Shown: positions 33,851-45,025 of the stretch, piece after piece | Layout of the letters: every line of letters starts with the position of its first letter | How positions within the stretch are numbered: the stretch's first letter is position 1 | DNA from: Gerris lacustris | Taxonomy: Eukaryota > Arthropoda > Insecta > Hemiptera > Gerridae | Reading direction: 5' to 3' | NCBI GenBank assembly: GCA_951217055.1 | Contig: OX578280.1 | Coordinates: 7,419,271-7,483,270 of the forward strand | Length of the DNA stretch: 64,000 nt | Program-made: the position numbers and the translations under genes | The notes under the pieces: generated by a model | Seen by the model: the letters and a program-made list of their open reading frames with translations, nothing else | Told to the model about the DNA's origin: nothing | The model's database searches: none

Positions 33851-34557
33851 CTATGACAATGAAACTTGAATTTGCCATGTTGCAGGGCTGGATATTTGAA
33901 TCCCGTCCGATATGGGATTCTTTGACTTAATGTTTTGTGACAATGAACCTTAACAAAGAAGTCAGTCCCAATGCGTATACTAGGTTTAAAGTCAGTGATT
34001 TGCTTGTTTGGTATGATCTTGCTTTCGACTTGGTGATGTATCAAGGTAAATCCAAAGAATTAAGATATGGTGAAAGATGATCTGTAAACATTCGTCCAAC
34101 TAGTATGACACACTACAGTGTAACATATAGTTAGTCTCTCATAGGTCTAATTGCAGTGGATAATTGAGGAGAGCTTCTAGAGTATGGAAGATATCCGTCC
34201 CACCTAGCACGCTGGGCTAAAGTGCGGGGAATATGGTGAACTTAAAAAACACTTTATACGGGATAGTAAAAATAGGAGAATATTTTATATAGGAAAAGGT
34301 AGGCATTTGCATCCAGGTCACTCTTGATGCTATAAACATTTTCACCTGGTTTTGATTTTTGGATGGTCTTCAAGTCTTGATATCTTGGAGCGAAGGGCTG
34401 CTCACGTGGAGAAGAGGGTGTTGTTTGTTTTTTTTTACCGTTTTTGTTCGCGTAAAAGGTACTAAACTGATCTAACGAAAATAAATTCTCACAGCGGATA
34501 CAAATACAACTCAGTGAGTTAGCTTTGTATAATATATTCGTTATTGGTCCCTTCTAT
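33851..34557. other. Degenerate flank of the 87-bp array, then unassigned
   Basis: Decayed array units (GACAATGAAACTTGAA, GGGATTCTTTGACTT) continue to about 33960. Beyond that nothing is recognised. Confidence 0.45.
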
Positions 34558-34565
34558 TATATATT

Positions 34566-34802
34566 GGCACTTCTTTAGATTGTTACTCCCCTTATAAAAA
34601 AATAACAGAGGGGATTAACAATCTAAAGAAGGTGTACGGAATGTTCTTCTTTATACTGTTACTCCCCTTATAAAAACAGAAGTGTGGTATTCCTTTGTCC
34701 CAAAGTACATTGGACTAAACATTCTTGTGTCTTTATAGCTATTTAGTCAAACTCATTTATAATTTAAAACAACTTGGGGGAGTAACAATCTAAAGAAGTA
34801 CC
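34566..34802. mobile_element. Family Z hAT-like MITE, copy Z3
   Basis: GGCACTTCTTTAGATTG to CAATCTAAAGAAGTACC, 237 bp. The octamers TATATATT and AATATATT flank it (7 of 8 match). It has one inner hairpin unit plus an ATTCCTTTGTCCCAAAGTAC block shared with Z4. Confidence 0.75.
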
Positions 34803-34810
34803 AATATATT

Positions 34811-35361
34811 CAAGTGTTCCCAACGAATTTTATTGAAATTACTTCGTAGAAAATTGATTGGAGTGCCGCAGAGCAGTCTCTGGAGAGAAAAGCTTTTCAG
34901 TGCGACCCGTTCGTTCCTACGATTGTGACCCGCTTGGCACAACGCCTGGGATAGATCTCAAACAGTTGTCCAAGAGCTTTATGTCTACAAAAATAAAACT
35001 TTTTACCAACTTCTCTCTTCTAAGACTCCGAAAAACAATTCTAAACCAAATCCCAGATTCAATCCTCTCCAAAACTCAATACACCCTTATCTTCTTTTTT
35101 TTTTTATCCAATCATGGAGGTTAGTAAATTAAAAATTTATAGGGGTCTGTTGTCTGGGGAAAGTTTCAGCCTCCTTTCAGCTCCGAACTAAAGACGTAAA
35201 AGTTAAGAGAACTCCTTAATTTTCCCTTTATACCTGCAACGAATAGTTCCCCACTATCCTTTATTAACAAAGGAATGAAACATGTCAAAAGAATCCCACT
35301 AAATACTTTCTTATCTGGGGGCAAGGCAGTGCCCCAGCCAAGTCGGGCACAGCCGTACCAT
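34811..35361. other. Unassigned sequence
   Basis: A GC-richer piece at 34860-34960 has an 88-codon frame without any recognisable domain. Not called as a gene. Confidence 0.4.
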
Positions 35362-36370
35362 CCTTTACAGGAACCAACTCACGGCAATTTGGACCCCCCT
35401 CTATTATCCTATTGAAGATACTTAGATATATAAAATTAATTTTAATTTAAAGTTCATGACATACTAAACCAGAAACCACCTCTAACCACCTCTAACCACC
35501 TCTAACCACCTCTAACCACCTCTAACCCCCTCTAACCACCTCTAACCACCTCTAACCACCTCTAACCACCTCTAACTAACTCACGGCAATTTGGACCCCC
35601 CTCTATTATCCTATTGAAGATACTTAGATATAAAAAATTAATTTTAATTTAAAGTTCATGACATACTAAACCAGAAACCACCTCTAACCACCTCTAACTA
35701 ACTCACGGCAATTTGGTCCCCCCTCTATTATCCTATTGAAGATAGGTAAGTAAGTAATCCATTTATTGGAAATACATTAAATACAAAACATTTTTAGGTT
35801 TTTTCAAATCCTGCTTTACATAAATATTTCCAAATCAGCTGGTAGCTGTGGATAAAATTAATTTTATTTATCAAAGTATTGAAGATACTTTGATAAATAA
35901 AATTAATTTTAATTTAAAGTTCATGACATACTAAACCAGAAACCACCTCTAACCACCTCTAATCACCTCTAACCACCTCGAACCACCTCTAACCCCCTCT
36001 AACCACCTCTAACCCCCTCTAACCCCCTCTAACCCCCTCTAACCACCTCTAACCACCTCTAACCCCCTCTAACTACCTCTAACCACCTCTAACCCTCTCT
36101 AACCCCCTCTAACCACCTCTAACCACCTCTAACCACCTCTAACCCCCTCTAACCACCTCTTACCCCCTCTAACCCCCCTCTAACCACCTCTAACCACCTA
36201 CAACCACCTCTAACCACCTCCAACCACCTACAACCACCTCTAACCACCTCTAACCACCTCCAACCACCTACAACCACCTTTAACCACCTCTAACCACCTC
36301 TATTATCCAATTGAAGATACTTAGATATATAAAATTAATTTTAATTTAAAGTTCATTCTCAAACTGAACC
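35362..36370. repeat. CTAACCACCT 10-bp satellite with interspersed 110-bp repeat
   Basis: Blocks of CTAACCACCT (with CTAACCCCCT variants) at 35471-35570, 35680-35700, 35940-36300 alternate with a non-tandem block (CTCACGGCAATTTGGACCCC, CTCTATTATCCTATTGAAG, AATTTAAAGTTCATGACATA) present at about 35378, 35580, 35702, 35880 (partial) and 36300 (partial). It is not an insect TTAGG telomere array. Confidence 0.8.
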
Positions 36371-36885
36371 AGAAATAAATGTTTCACACCCCTACCCATA
36401 ATAGTTCATAAGATATATGAGCATAAAGTCACTGACTCACTCACTCATCATAATTCTAAGGCACTTCTAACAATCCTAGAAACTTGAAATTTTGTATATA
36501 GGTAGAGTTTATTGTAAAAATAAAGGAAAAAGTCAAAAAATCTGGTTCTTTGTCCCTTTAAAGGCTAATAGAAAAACCGCCTATTCAAAATATTGTAAAA
36601 AATTTTAAAATTGTAAACAGCGCCACTAGAGCAACCTAGTAGAGAACTTTAAAACTTAAAAGTGATGTTGAGAACGTTCGTTGAGGTTGATCTGACGTTA
36701 TTGATTGACAGTTATCTTAAAGTGCAAACTAAAGTTATATAGAATAGACAAGCCACTGGAGCGTTTTCTTTTGTTTGGTAAATTTAGTTTCAATTTGTCC
36801 ACCACGCAGCAGTGCAGTCTTTATGAGGGCTACTATTCTGCACAAATACATTGCAAACTCGTAATTTTTATAACATTTTGGTCGA
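36371..36885. other. Unassigned sequence
   Basis: No exon or named repeat recognised. Confidence 0.4.
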
Positions 36886-37652
36886 AGTTCCTTATGGCAC
36901 GTTCTGGAGCCCGGGAGTGAATCCAAAAAAAACTACCAATATCACCGTCACGCAAAATCCGTCACGAAATCTACAGATGACGATAACTTGAGTAAAAGCT
37001 CACCGAGTTAGATGAAATTTGGTACACATGTTCATTTTACCAATGCCCAGGCTGAGTTCGTCGGAAAACGTTATCCGCCCAAGCGTTCACACGCAACGCT
37101 CGCGTAAACGTAAGCTTCAAAAGACGGGAAAAAGTGTTATTAAGGAAGCCTGTTACTTGACTTGTTTCGATTATTTTTTGTTATATATGTCAAAAATGTC
37201 ACTTTGTTTTGTAAATAAATAAAATATAATCATGTAAAATTTCACCCTGATATAAGCAGAAGCTGTAGAGCGGGGAAGAGATATATTTTATAATATTTTA
37301 AATTAATTGGCCGGGTAGGTAGAAAACAGTCCTATTTCAATCCAAACTCCTTTAACAAACATACTCCTTCACTATAAACTCATCATGATCAACTTTTTTC
37401 TTATATTTAATATATATTTTTAGTAAGACGCTTGCTTTAATTATACCAATAATGATTTTCTTTTAATTTTGCCTTAACTGCCAGGTACAAACAGTTGGTT
37501 ACATTTAATTTTTGTCTCTTTTCCAACTCCGCCATGTATAAGTAGTTAGCAATGTATACGTACTTAGCAGTGTGATTCTAAAATTTATATTTAATGAAAA
37601 ATGTAAGGAACTTCGTTCCTACCCGGTGTCCCGCGACAACACACGTATTTTT
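36886..37652 (+). mobile_element. Family E element E2
   Basis: CGAAGTTCCTTATGGCACG at the left and GTAAGGAACTTCGTTCC at the right, followed by GGTGTCCCGCGACAACAC. The interior matches E1 and E3 throughout (GTTATCCGCCCAAGCGTTC, GCCGGGTAGGTAGAAAACAG). Confidence 0.75.
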
Positions 37653-37970
37653 TAATTTAATAATTATTTTTTCATTTATATTTGCAGTAATTTTAATAAA
37701 CACTCAACGATTATTACTATAGAATAATTGATCGAAGAAATAGCCCTCTTACCTAGGCCCTTAGATAGGCCTGCACTCTTGGGGAGAAAAAAACGTGACT
37801 TTTTTTCATCCTAAGAATTCAAATGTCAAACAATGCCAGTGCAACAACTTCTCTATTCTATATAAATATAGTGCAAACATATTATTTACTCCAGATAATA
37901 TTTAGTTCAATTTGAACACCCACCAACAGCTAACACCCACGAACAAGAGCAAAGACTACATTATAGAATT
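37653..37970. other. Unassigned sequence
   Basis: No exon or named repeat recognised. Confidence 0.4.
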
Positions 37971-38265
37971 TTTTTATAGAAATTTTCACGTTATTTCTGA
38001 GTTTGTTTTGGGGAGGGGATTCATTTCTCAATTTCACCTCAGGATATGATTTTTCTGAACATGTATGCCAAATTTCGTTGAAATCACCCCATTAGTGCAG
38101 GCTCCACGCGTCTACATAGACAGACGACAGACAAAGATTTAAAAATAAACTTTATTGGACATTTTTTTGGCTAGGGGACCTCAAAACGTGTAAACCTATC
38201 GAAATCTCAAAATTGTATTTTCTCTCTATAGCAATACTTTCTCTTTACATGGGAAAGTAAAAAAC
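37971..38265 (-). repeat. Family B copy B4
   Basis: Inverse B: CAGGATATGATTTTTCTGAA, CAAATTTCGTTGAAATCACC, a GACAGACGACAGACAAAG tract, GGCTAGGGGACCTCAAAACG, and CAATACTTTCTCTTTACATG at the end. Confidence 0.6.
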
Positions 38266-38439
38266 CCAGAGCATTAATCTGATTCAATTTGTATACAGTG
38301 CATTAGCGTTAACGTGTTTGCTCCTCTTGCTTGTTTAACACTGTTAAAACAAACAAAAAAATAAAAAACTTACCGGCTTTTATAAAGCACAAAAGATGTT
38401 TTTTCTTTAAAAGGCCAGGCTACGCCCTTTTTACCTTAA

Positions 38440-38945
38440 CTTGATAAATAGACAGATAAATAGATAGATGAATAAAGATAAATATATAAAGATAGATAAA
38501 TAGATAGATGAATAAAGATAGATATGTAGATAAATAGATAGATGAATAAAGATAAGTATATAAAGATAGATAGATAAATAGATAGATGAATAAAGATAAA
38601 TATATAAAGATAGATGAATAAAGATAAATGTATAAAGATAGATAGATAAATAGATAGATGAATAAAGATAAATATGTAAAGATAGATAGATAAATAGATA
38701 GATGAATAAAGATAGATATATAAATAGATAGATGAATAAAGATAAATATATAAAGATAGATAGATAAATAGATAGATGAATAAAGATAAATATATAAAGA
38801 TAGATAGATAAATAGATAGATGAATAAAGATAAATATATAAAGATAGATAGATAAATAGATAGATGAATAAAGATAAATATATAAAGATATATAGATAAA
38901 TACATAGATGAATAAAGATAAATAAATAATGATAGATTAGATACA
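38440..38945. repeat. GATA/GATAAA-rich tandem array
   Basis: Units of about 34-44 bp (AGATAGATGAATAAAGATAA and ATATATAAAGATAGATAAAT) repeat about a dozen times. Minus-strand frames read as YLSIYLYIFIF and have no meaning. Confidence 0.85.
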
Positions 38946-39704
38946 TAGATAGATAAATAATAATGATTAAAAATAACGTATTTATTTTTTACTGAGAAAG
39001 CATGTGTAAGTATTTCTTAACCCTGAAATAATAAAATCGTCTACAAATGCAAAGAGAGCAATGCATAAAATCAACTGTTTCTAGAACTTAAGTTTCACTT
39101 CTTATGCGTAAGAGTCTCACACGTATTTATTTTTATTATTCTATTTATTCTAATCCCATTTCTTATTATTTATTTATTTTATTTTTTATCGAGGTGCTTT
39201 CTTTTGAAAGAGAGAATAAACAATTGATTTCAACTAGAAATGTACTAATTGATCAATTATCCAATGCGTTAAAGAAAAACAAATTCTAAATTTAATAAAC
39301 TTTTCCAATTATAAATTTTCCCCAAGTTTTCAATCATTGTTCGGACAAACATCAGTAGAAATACTCGTGCTAGGTTAATTAAAAGTTTTTTGCTGATCCC
39401 AGTAAAATAGATCGTCCAGCTTTTTATTTCCTTTGTGTAAGTTAAGTGAGTCGGCTAGTTTGATTGAAATGAGATGAATGCGAGTCAAAAGTTCTTAATA
39501 GCTCCTGATTAGACGTATTGAGTTACTAAACGAAATGTTCACCTTATTTCCTTAACGGATAAGCGTTTTCGTTTTATCACCATTGTGGTCTCACTACACA
39601 ATGGCTGCTTCTACTGTTCACTAATTAATCTTCAACTTAAATAAATTAGTGATGCGGATTAAAAAAAATTACGTAAAAAATTTTAAGTACGTTCATTTTG
39701 CTTT

Positions 39705-39708
<4 letters not shown>
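38946..39708. other. Unassigned AT-rich sequence
   Basis: No exon or named repeat recognised. Confidence 0.4.

Positions 39709-39779
<71 letters not shown>
39709..39779. repeat. (TA)n microsatellite, about 70 bp
   Basis: Alternating TA directly before the 39780-40083 palindrome. Confidence 0.95.
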
Positions 39780-40228
<449 letters not shown>

Positions 40229-40331
40229 CAATTTGATATATCGTGTTTTTTTTTCTACATGATGATGATAGGCTTGGTTTTTATGATTTAGAATGTTAGT
40301 TTATCATGTTGTTTTTGTCATTTGATTACAG

Positions 40332-40506
40332 GAAGGGCCTATGATTCATTCTGGAGCCATCGTGGGAGGGTCGTTAGCCACTCTCAAGCTGCCGGGACTT
40401 AGTCCCAACTCAGTGTTCCACTACTTCAGGCAGGATCACGAGAAAAGGGACTTCGTCGCGGGAGGATCAGCAGCAGGTGTAGCTGCAGCCTTCGGTGCAC
40501 CAGTCG
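40332..40506 (+). CDS. CLC-6/7-type chloride/proton exchanger, internal exon (EGPMIHSG exon)
   Basis: Exon of 175 nt after TTGATTACAG, ending GTCG|GTAAGT, phase 0 in and phase 1 out. It encodes [18 protein letters not shown], then a linker, then [20 protein letters not shown] and AAAFGAPVG. The first codon, GAA at 40332, is the gating glutamate of the CLC GKEGP motif at the start of helix F. It is the fast gate of channels and the exchange residue of transporters, and its presence supports an exchanger. EKRDFVxxGxAAGVxAAFGAP is highly characteristic of CLC-6/7. It joins upstream to GK (exon 1809-1952) and downstream to GGVLLSLEE (exon 44894). No frame damage is seen, so the gene looks intact here. 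Confidence 0.95.
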
Positions 40507-40573
40507 GTAAGTCAAATACTTAGTAAGAGGGCTTAACTGTAGAATTTTAAGTACGATATCAGGATGGTAGTGA

Positions 40574-40692
40574 GAGACGATATCAAGGCTAAATGACAAA
40601 GGCCAAATGACAAAGGCTAAATGACAAAGGCCAAATGACTAAGGCCAAATGACAAAGGCTAAATGACTAAGGCCAAATGACAATGGCCAAAT
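40574..40692. repeat. 14-bp tandem repeat AAATGACAAAGGCC
   Basis: About eight units of AAATGACAAAGGCC/GCT, with some reading AAATGACTAAGGCC. Confidence 0.9.
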
Positions 40693-40711
40693 TATTGACA
40701 TTTTCTGAATT

Positions 40712-41556
40712 ATACTTGTGTGCTAAATCCGAATTTGAACTCCGATTTTCTTCTATACATACATATTTCCCGGAAAATGCAGCTCGGAAAAATTGTGTTT
40801 TGGGGGTTTTTCGACCCAATTTTTCGCCTAAAACATTTTCATAAATAAAATAAATATATATTGGCCTTTAAATATCTTCATGCAGAAAACCATTCAAAAA
40901 ATAATGCTGATGTGCTTACTTTTATAAGAAAATTCAATTACACTTTTGTGCCACCCTAGTCGATTTTTCTCTTATTAATTCTTTGTATTTCAATTAGTTT
41001 TTCAGTTATTTTGACTTAGAGTATGCTACAGGATTTAAATTTGAGTAAAGTGAGAGGGGCACCTGAAACATCTGAGGGAGGGGAAGGGGCAAATACTAAA
41101 CATTTTGAAAAATCACAATTTGATGAAGTATTTGCGCCCTCTCCTCTAAATGTTTCAGGTCCCTCCCCACTCACTTTACTTTACATAAATTGTAATACTG
41201 TAGAATAATTTCAAAATCAGAAATAAGTCTCAAAACATTTTGTTATATAACTGAAATATTAATAGAAATACAAAGGAAATAATAAGAGGAAAAATGGATT
41301 AGTTTATTTTTCTAATTTAAAAAAAAAAAAGGTGAGCAGAATTATTTTGACTTAAGATTCGTGTTCTACGTGGTTTGAAGATATTTAAACACCCAATATT
41401 GTTTTTTGAGGGGGGGGGGGTGAATTATTAGGTCGAAACATCTCGAAAACACGATTTTTCCGAACGTTAGGGCCCTTTTTTAGGGAAAACTGTACGTATA
41501 TAGGAGAAATTTAGACTTCAGATTCGGATTTAGCAACCTCAAAAACATAGTTAAGA
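40712..41556. mobile_element. Foldback element W1, about 845 bp
   Basis: TGCTAAATCCGAATTTGAAC at the left faces GATTCGGATTTAGCA at the right. Pairing continues inward (TACATACATATTTCCCGG with TGTACGTATATAGG, TATTTCAATTAGTTTTTCAG with CTGAAATATTAATAG, GAGTAAAGTGAGAGGGGCAC with CCCCACTCACTTTAC) to a centre near 41115. The half copy at 60147-60390 shows the same left arm. No coding sequence. Confidence 0.65.
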
Positions 41557-42040
41557 TAAAATTTTCTTTTTGCTCGAAAGTTGGTTAAATTTTGTAGAAG
41601 TGTGTTATTGGCGAGTATAGTTTGATCATAATGAAAACAAAAGTTTTATTGTTTATCTTGTCTCATGCGAATATAATATTATCTGTCTACTGAAAGCTGC
41701 TTTACACCGTCTTGAGTCAATATTTAAAGAAGATTTTGTTTCGAGATTATAGCTACCTCTGGGTTCTGTATTTGGTAACCCAAGTTGACAACTTTTACAT
41801 TTATCAAAGAAGGTAAGAAAGGATAGAGGAGAGGGAAGATTCTCTGACAGGGTCACGTAATTCTTAGACCCTAGACTCCAGGGAGCTTTGGACTTCTCCA
41901 ATAACTAACTTGACATTTCGAGAAGAAACAAGACTTAAATTAGGGTGAGCGTTCGTTTAGATTCATAATGAAAAACTACGAATGACTCCTTTGGACCAAA
42001 ACAGGAACACTATTTGACTTTAGCCTTGACCTATTTTAGT
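41557..42040. other. Unassigned sequence
   Basis: No exon or named repeat recognised. Confidence 0.4.
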
Positions 42041-43043
42041 CCAGGAGATAGCATGCAAGAAATTGTCTGACTAACATCAAGCTATTAGTCCACAGGCCAC
42101 CATAAGAAGTGAGTCGCTGATTGATAAAGTTTTCTTACCTTATGGAGTCGCTTATTTATGCCTTGTCCACCGATAAATTGGGTATATGGCAACTGGGCGC
42201 TGGGCCATTTATTTTTTGTTGACATGCCAAACTTGCCCTTCTGTGGGAACATTGAAAAGAGATAGATAAAGTTTTAATTTTCACATGATCGTTTAATTAA
42301 ATTATTTCAAAAACAGTGGTAAAGGTGGCCACCGATACGAGTGGGCCGTTTGGGTGTCCACCGCCCCAAACATATCGCTTTGCGGGGACGTTGAAAAGAA
42401 AACGGCCCACTCGTATCGGTGGCCACCTTTACCACTGTTTTTGAAATAATTTAATGAAACGATCATGTGAAAATCAAAACTTTATCTATCTCTTTTCAAT
42501 GTTCCCGCAGAAGGGCAAGTTTGGCATGTCAACAAAAAAGAAATGGCCCAGCGCCCAGTTGCCATATACCCAATTCATCGGTGGACACGGCATAAATAAG
42601 CGATTCCATAAGGTAAGAAAACTTTATCAATCAGCGACTCACTTCTTATGGTGGCCAGTGGACTATATGATTTTGTGTATAAATTAATAACAGACCAAAA
42701 ATTAAGTTGATCTTTGTTCGTCACTTGATAAGTTAGTTATTCAAATATTACTCCAAATCAAAGTGATTACTGATTACCTATTAAGTAACACACTAAAATC
42801 AATTCGAATTTTGGTATACTAACTATTTTTTTTACTCAAGATCATGAAATCACGATGTCGTGTCAGTGGGACATGGCCGCTCTCCACCAGTTTGTTTTTT
42901 TCAAAAATGTCTATTGCCAAGCTATGTCCCGCAGACGAACTTAGCCGACTATATATATTCTTAACAAAACAACAAATGATTAATTTAAATACAAAAGTCA
43001 AGATTGATGTTAGTCAGACACTTTATTGCTCGCTACCTCTTGG
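42041..43043 (+). mobile_element. Family N element N1, containing a foldback
   Basis: The left end CCAGGAGATAGCATGCAAG with GTCTGACTAACATCAAGC is inverted at the right (GATGTTAGTCAGACAC, GCTCGCTACCTCTTGG). The foldback at 42086-42665 is inserted near the left terminus. The N interior after it (CATGGCCGCTCTCCACCAG, TATTGCCAAGCTATGTCC) matches N2 at 30480. Confidence 0.65.
42086..42665. mobile_element. Foldback element TAGTCC, 580 bp, TAT target duplication
   Basis: TAGTCCACAGGCCACCATAA to TTATGGTGGCCAGTGGACTA. TAT lies at 42083-42085 and 42666-42668. Arms of about 280 bp pair almost completely, with a small loop near 42375. It shares family with 21139-21539, where the duplicated triplet is CTC, so the 3-bp duplication is real but not restricted to TWA. 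Confidence 0.75.
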
Positions 43044-43084
43044 AATATTATATAACCAATATTATATCCCAATCATTTTGGGAA

Positions 43085-43556
43085 GTAGTAGTAGTAGTAG
43101 TTACCTAGTACTTCCTACTAGACGGGTAGGACGAACCACTTGTTCGAACCTAGCAATCAGGCCTTATAGTAGACCCATTTTACTTGCCCCGTGGTGGAGA
43201 GTTCCAGCTACTTCACACATCATACATTTGTACATTGTACCGCCGAAGCGAGTATGATGTGGTCATTAGTAAGCCATATGAGCGTGCTTCAAAGTTTGGG
43301 GGAAAAAGACCCCTCAGGGGGTCCCCTCGCCCTACTCCGACCTCGAACCACAGATACAGATCACATTTCATGACTCGGATCGAACCCACTAGACGACGTG
43401 GGGGAAGAGAACCCCTCAGGGGGTGTCCCTCGCCCTGTTCCGTCCGCAATTCATAGATGCATTCAGTGTATCACGGCCCGGGATCGAACCCACGACCTCG
43501 AGTTGCCTCGACTCAGTGATAGCTGAGAGTGATAGACCTCGGCCACCCTGGCTCCC
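43085..43556 (-). mobile_element. tRNA-derived SINE family U, copy U4, 13-bp TSD
   Basis: On the minus strand: AGCCAGGGTGGCCGAGGTC (box A-like), GTGGGTTCGATCCCGGGCC (box B-like), two blocks of GGCGAGGG-ACCCCCTGAGGGG, GCTTCGGCGGTACAATGTAC, CGAACAAGTGGTTCGTCC and a TACTACTACTAC tail. ATCATTTTGGGAA is duplicated exactly at 43072-43084 and 43557-43569. Confidence 0.9.
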
Positions 43557-43628
43557 ATCATTTTGGGAAAGTAAAAGCAGGAGTTTGCTGTTTTACGTAC
43601 TATTTTGAATGCAAGAACAACTAAAGAA

Positions 43629-44450
43629 CTAGTAGTAGTAGTAGTAAGGGGGCGGGGAAGCCAAGCCTGGCAACTAAACCGCATTCGGGTCCTTTTTGCC
43701 AACCCTGAACTCACACCCATCGAACTACCTCAGTCTTACCCTCAAATCTCCTGGTTTGGGTTGCAAAGGAGAGAATGTCTTGCCACTTTAATGTACCAAG
43801 CTCCTCTTCCCTGATTTCCCCTGCTCCTAATAAATGAAAACGAAGTCTGCCATATCCTTCACATACTCCCACAAAGTGGTAGGCTGTCTCCTCTTCAAGC
43901 CCACACAATGGACATGTGGGGTCGTCTTCAATCTTTATAAGTGCCAGATGTCTTCTGAGCTGGCAGTGCCCTGTTAAGACTCAAACCATATTTCTAAGGT
44001 TGGGTCTACTTAGTCCCATGAGCCATAGCCATCTGGTTTTCCTTTTTGTCTAGTAGTAGTAGGGTCCCAAGTCCTAGTACTAATACTAGACGGGTAGGAC
44101 GAACCACTTGTTCGAATTTAGCAATTAGGCCCATTTTACTATCACTGGGGTAGAGAGTTGCAGCCACTTCACACATCATACATCTGTACATTGTACCGCC
44201 GAAGCGAGTATGACGTGATCATTAGTGAGCCATATAAATCAGAGCATCACGACGAGGGATCGAACCCACGATCTAGTACTGCTCTTGATTTAGTGATGGC
44301 CGGGCAGACGTTGTAAGTAATTTAATCCAAACGGCCACGCTGGCTCTCTACCTTTTTGTCTAGGTCTGGAAGTAGCATTTTTGTCTGCCTGCAGCCTTCC
44401 GTTCCTCTCCTTCTAGAACAGCCACTATGTCGAGCAACCGTAGAAAAAAG
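43629..44450 (-). pseudogene. 3' end of an I/R1-like non-LTR retrotransposon, with RNase H/CCHC remnant
   Basis: On the minus strand the 3' region encodes, in one frame from 43980 to the stop at 43711, VLTGHCQLRRHLALIKI, then a CCHC knuckle (C-x2-C-x8-H-x4-C, starting TCPLCGLEEETAYHF), ending TLKWQDILSFATQTRRF. LTGHxxLxxHL followed by a CCHC knuckle is the standard C-terminus of RNase H-bearing non-LTR elements. A TGA at 43981-43983 interrupts the frame just before it (LSRPNLRNMV precedes). Further upstream, beyond the inserted SINE U5, TKMLLPDLDKK lies in another frame, so there is at least one frameshift. A (TAC)n tail is at 43629-43646. 5'-truncated and inactive. Confidence 0.8.
44054..44350 (-). 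mobile_element. SINE family U, copy U5, inserted in the LINE, 13-bp TSD
   Basis: Minus-strand head GAGCCAGCGTGGCCG, GTGGGTTCGATCCCTCG, GCTTCGGCGGTACAATGTAC, CGAACAAGTGGTTCGTCC and a TACTACTACTA tail. CCTTTTTGTCTAG is duplicated exactly at 44041-44053 and 44351-44363. It splits the LINE coding remnant, so it is younger than that insertion. Confidence 0.9.
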
Positions 44451-44880
44451 AATATAAGCATGTCCACGAATAGTCAGACATTCATTGTATCATTTATTAG
44501 GCGTCAATTATACATTTGTTGCTCGAGTTTGTTATGATTATAAGAAAAATAAAATTTTACAAATTTAGGAGGGTTTGAACAAGAATCCTACACATCTACT
44601 GTAAAAAGATAGGGTTGCAGAAAAGAATCGGACGCAAGGAGTCGTGGAACTTATCCTTACCAAATAGTTACAAAATGGCGGTAGATTTTAGGTTGAAATA
44701 TAGATGCATTTTTTTTTTTTTTTTTTTTTATTGAAGGGTATAAATTGAGTGAATTTCAGCTCAATCGGCGAAATTATTTAGCGTTAAAGTTTCAAAGTTC
44801 AAATGACAATATTTTCGAAAATGTTGGCAGATCAAAAAACAAAATTTGTGAAAATGTTTGTTTAGATTAAAATAATAACG
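44451..44880. other. Unassigned intron sequence
   Basis: A T run at 44709-44729. No exon or named repeat recognised. Confidence 0.4.
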
Positions 44881-44893
44881 TTTCATGTTCCAG

Positions 44894-45025
44894 GTGGTGT
44901 GCTGCTGAGTTTAGAGGAAGGCACGAGTTTTTGGAGCCTGAGTCTGATATGGAAGATTTTCTTATCATCCATGGTGGCCACGTTCACACTCAATCTTTCT
45001 CTTTCAGCCGTCGAGGGTCACCCAG
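44894..45025 (+). CDS. CLC-6/7-type chloride/proton exchanger, internal exon (SLEEG exon)
   Basis: Exon of 132 nt after ATGTTCCAG, ending CCCAG|GTTTGT. It enters with two bases completing a glycine codon and leaves in phase 1. It encodes GVLLSLEEGTSFWSLSL, then IWKIFLSSMVATFTLNL and SLSAVEGHPG. GGVLxSLEEGxSFW is the helix H signature of CLC-6/7. The glutamate pair includes the internal proton glutamate needed for Cl-/H+ exchange in transporters, so this protein should be an exchanger. xSxxATFTLN follows as helix I. The next expected segment (a PGLINFG-like loop) was not found downstream in this window. The last codons before the splice (EGHPG) differ from vertebrate relatives, so the exact donor is slightly less certain. 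Confidence 0.92.

Larger units (their letters stand above)
40507..44893 (+). other. 4.4-kb intron of the CLC gene
   Basis: Begins GTAAGTCAAA and ends ATGTTCCAG. The split codon G|GT restores glycine in APVGGVLL. It contains foldback W1, element N1 with a nested foldback, SINEs U4 and U5, and an I-like LINE end. Confidence 0.9.

Noticed and set aside
35471..36300. Telomere-like CTAACC repeats
   Set aside because: Unit is 10 bp (CTAACCACCT), not TTAGG/CCTAA; it lies inside an intron.
38420..38946. Two frames of 161 and 171 codons (SIYLSIYL)
   Set aside because: Translation of the GATA-rich array.
42454..42687. Frame similar to one at 21138-21464, which looks like a conserved small protein
   Set aside because: The similarity is that of the foldback element's arm DNA; the frame is broken in the other arm and no protein family fits.
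43463..43720. 85-codon minus-strand frame
   Set aside because: It spans the LINE 3' UTR and tail and the SINE head; not a protein.
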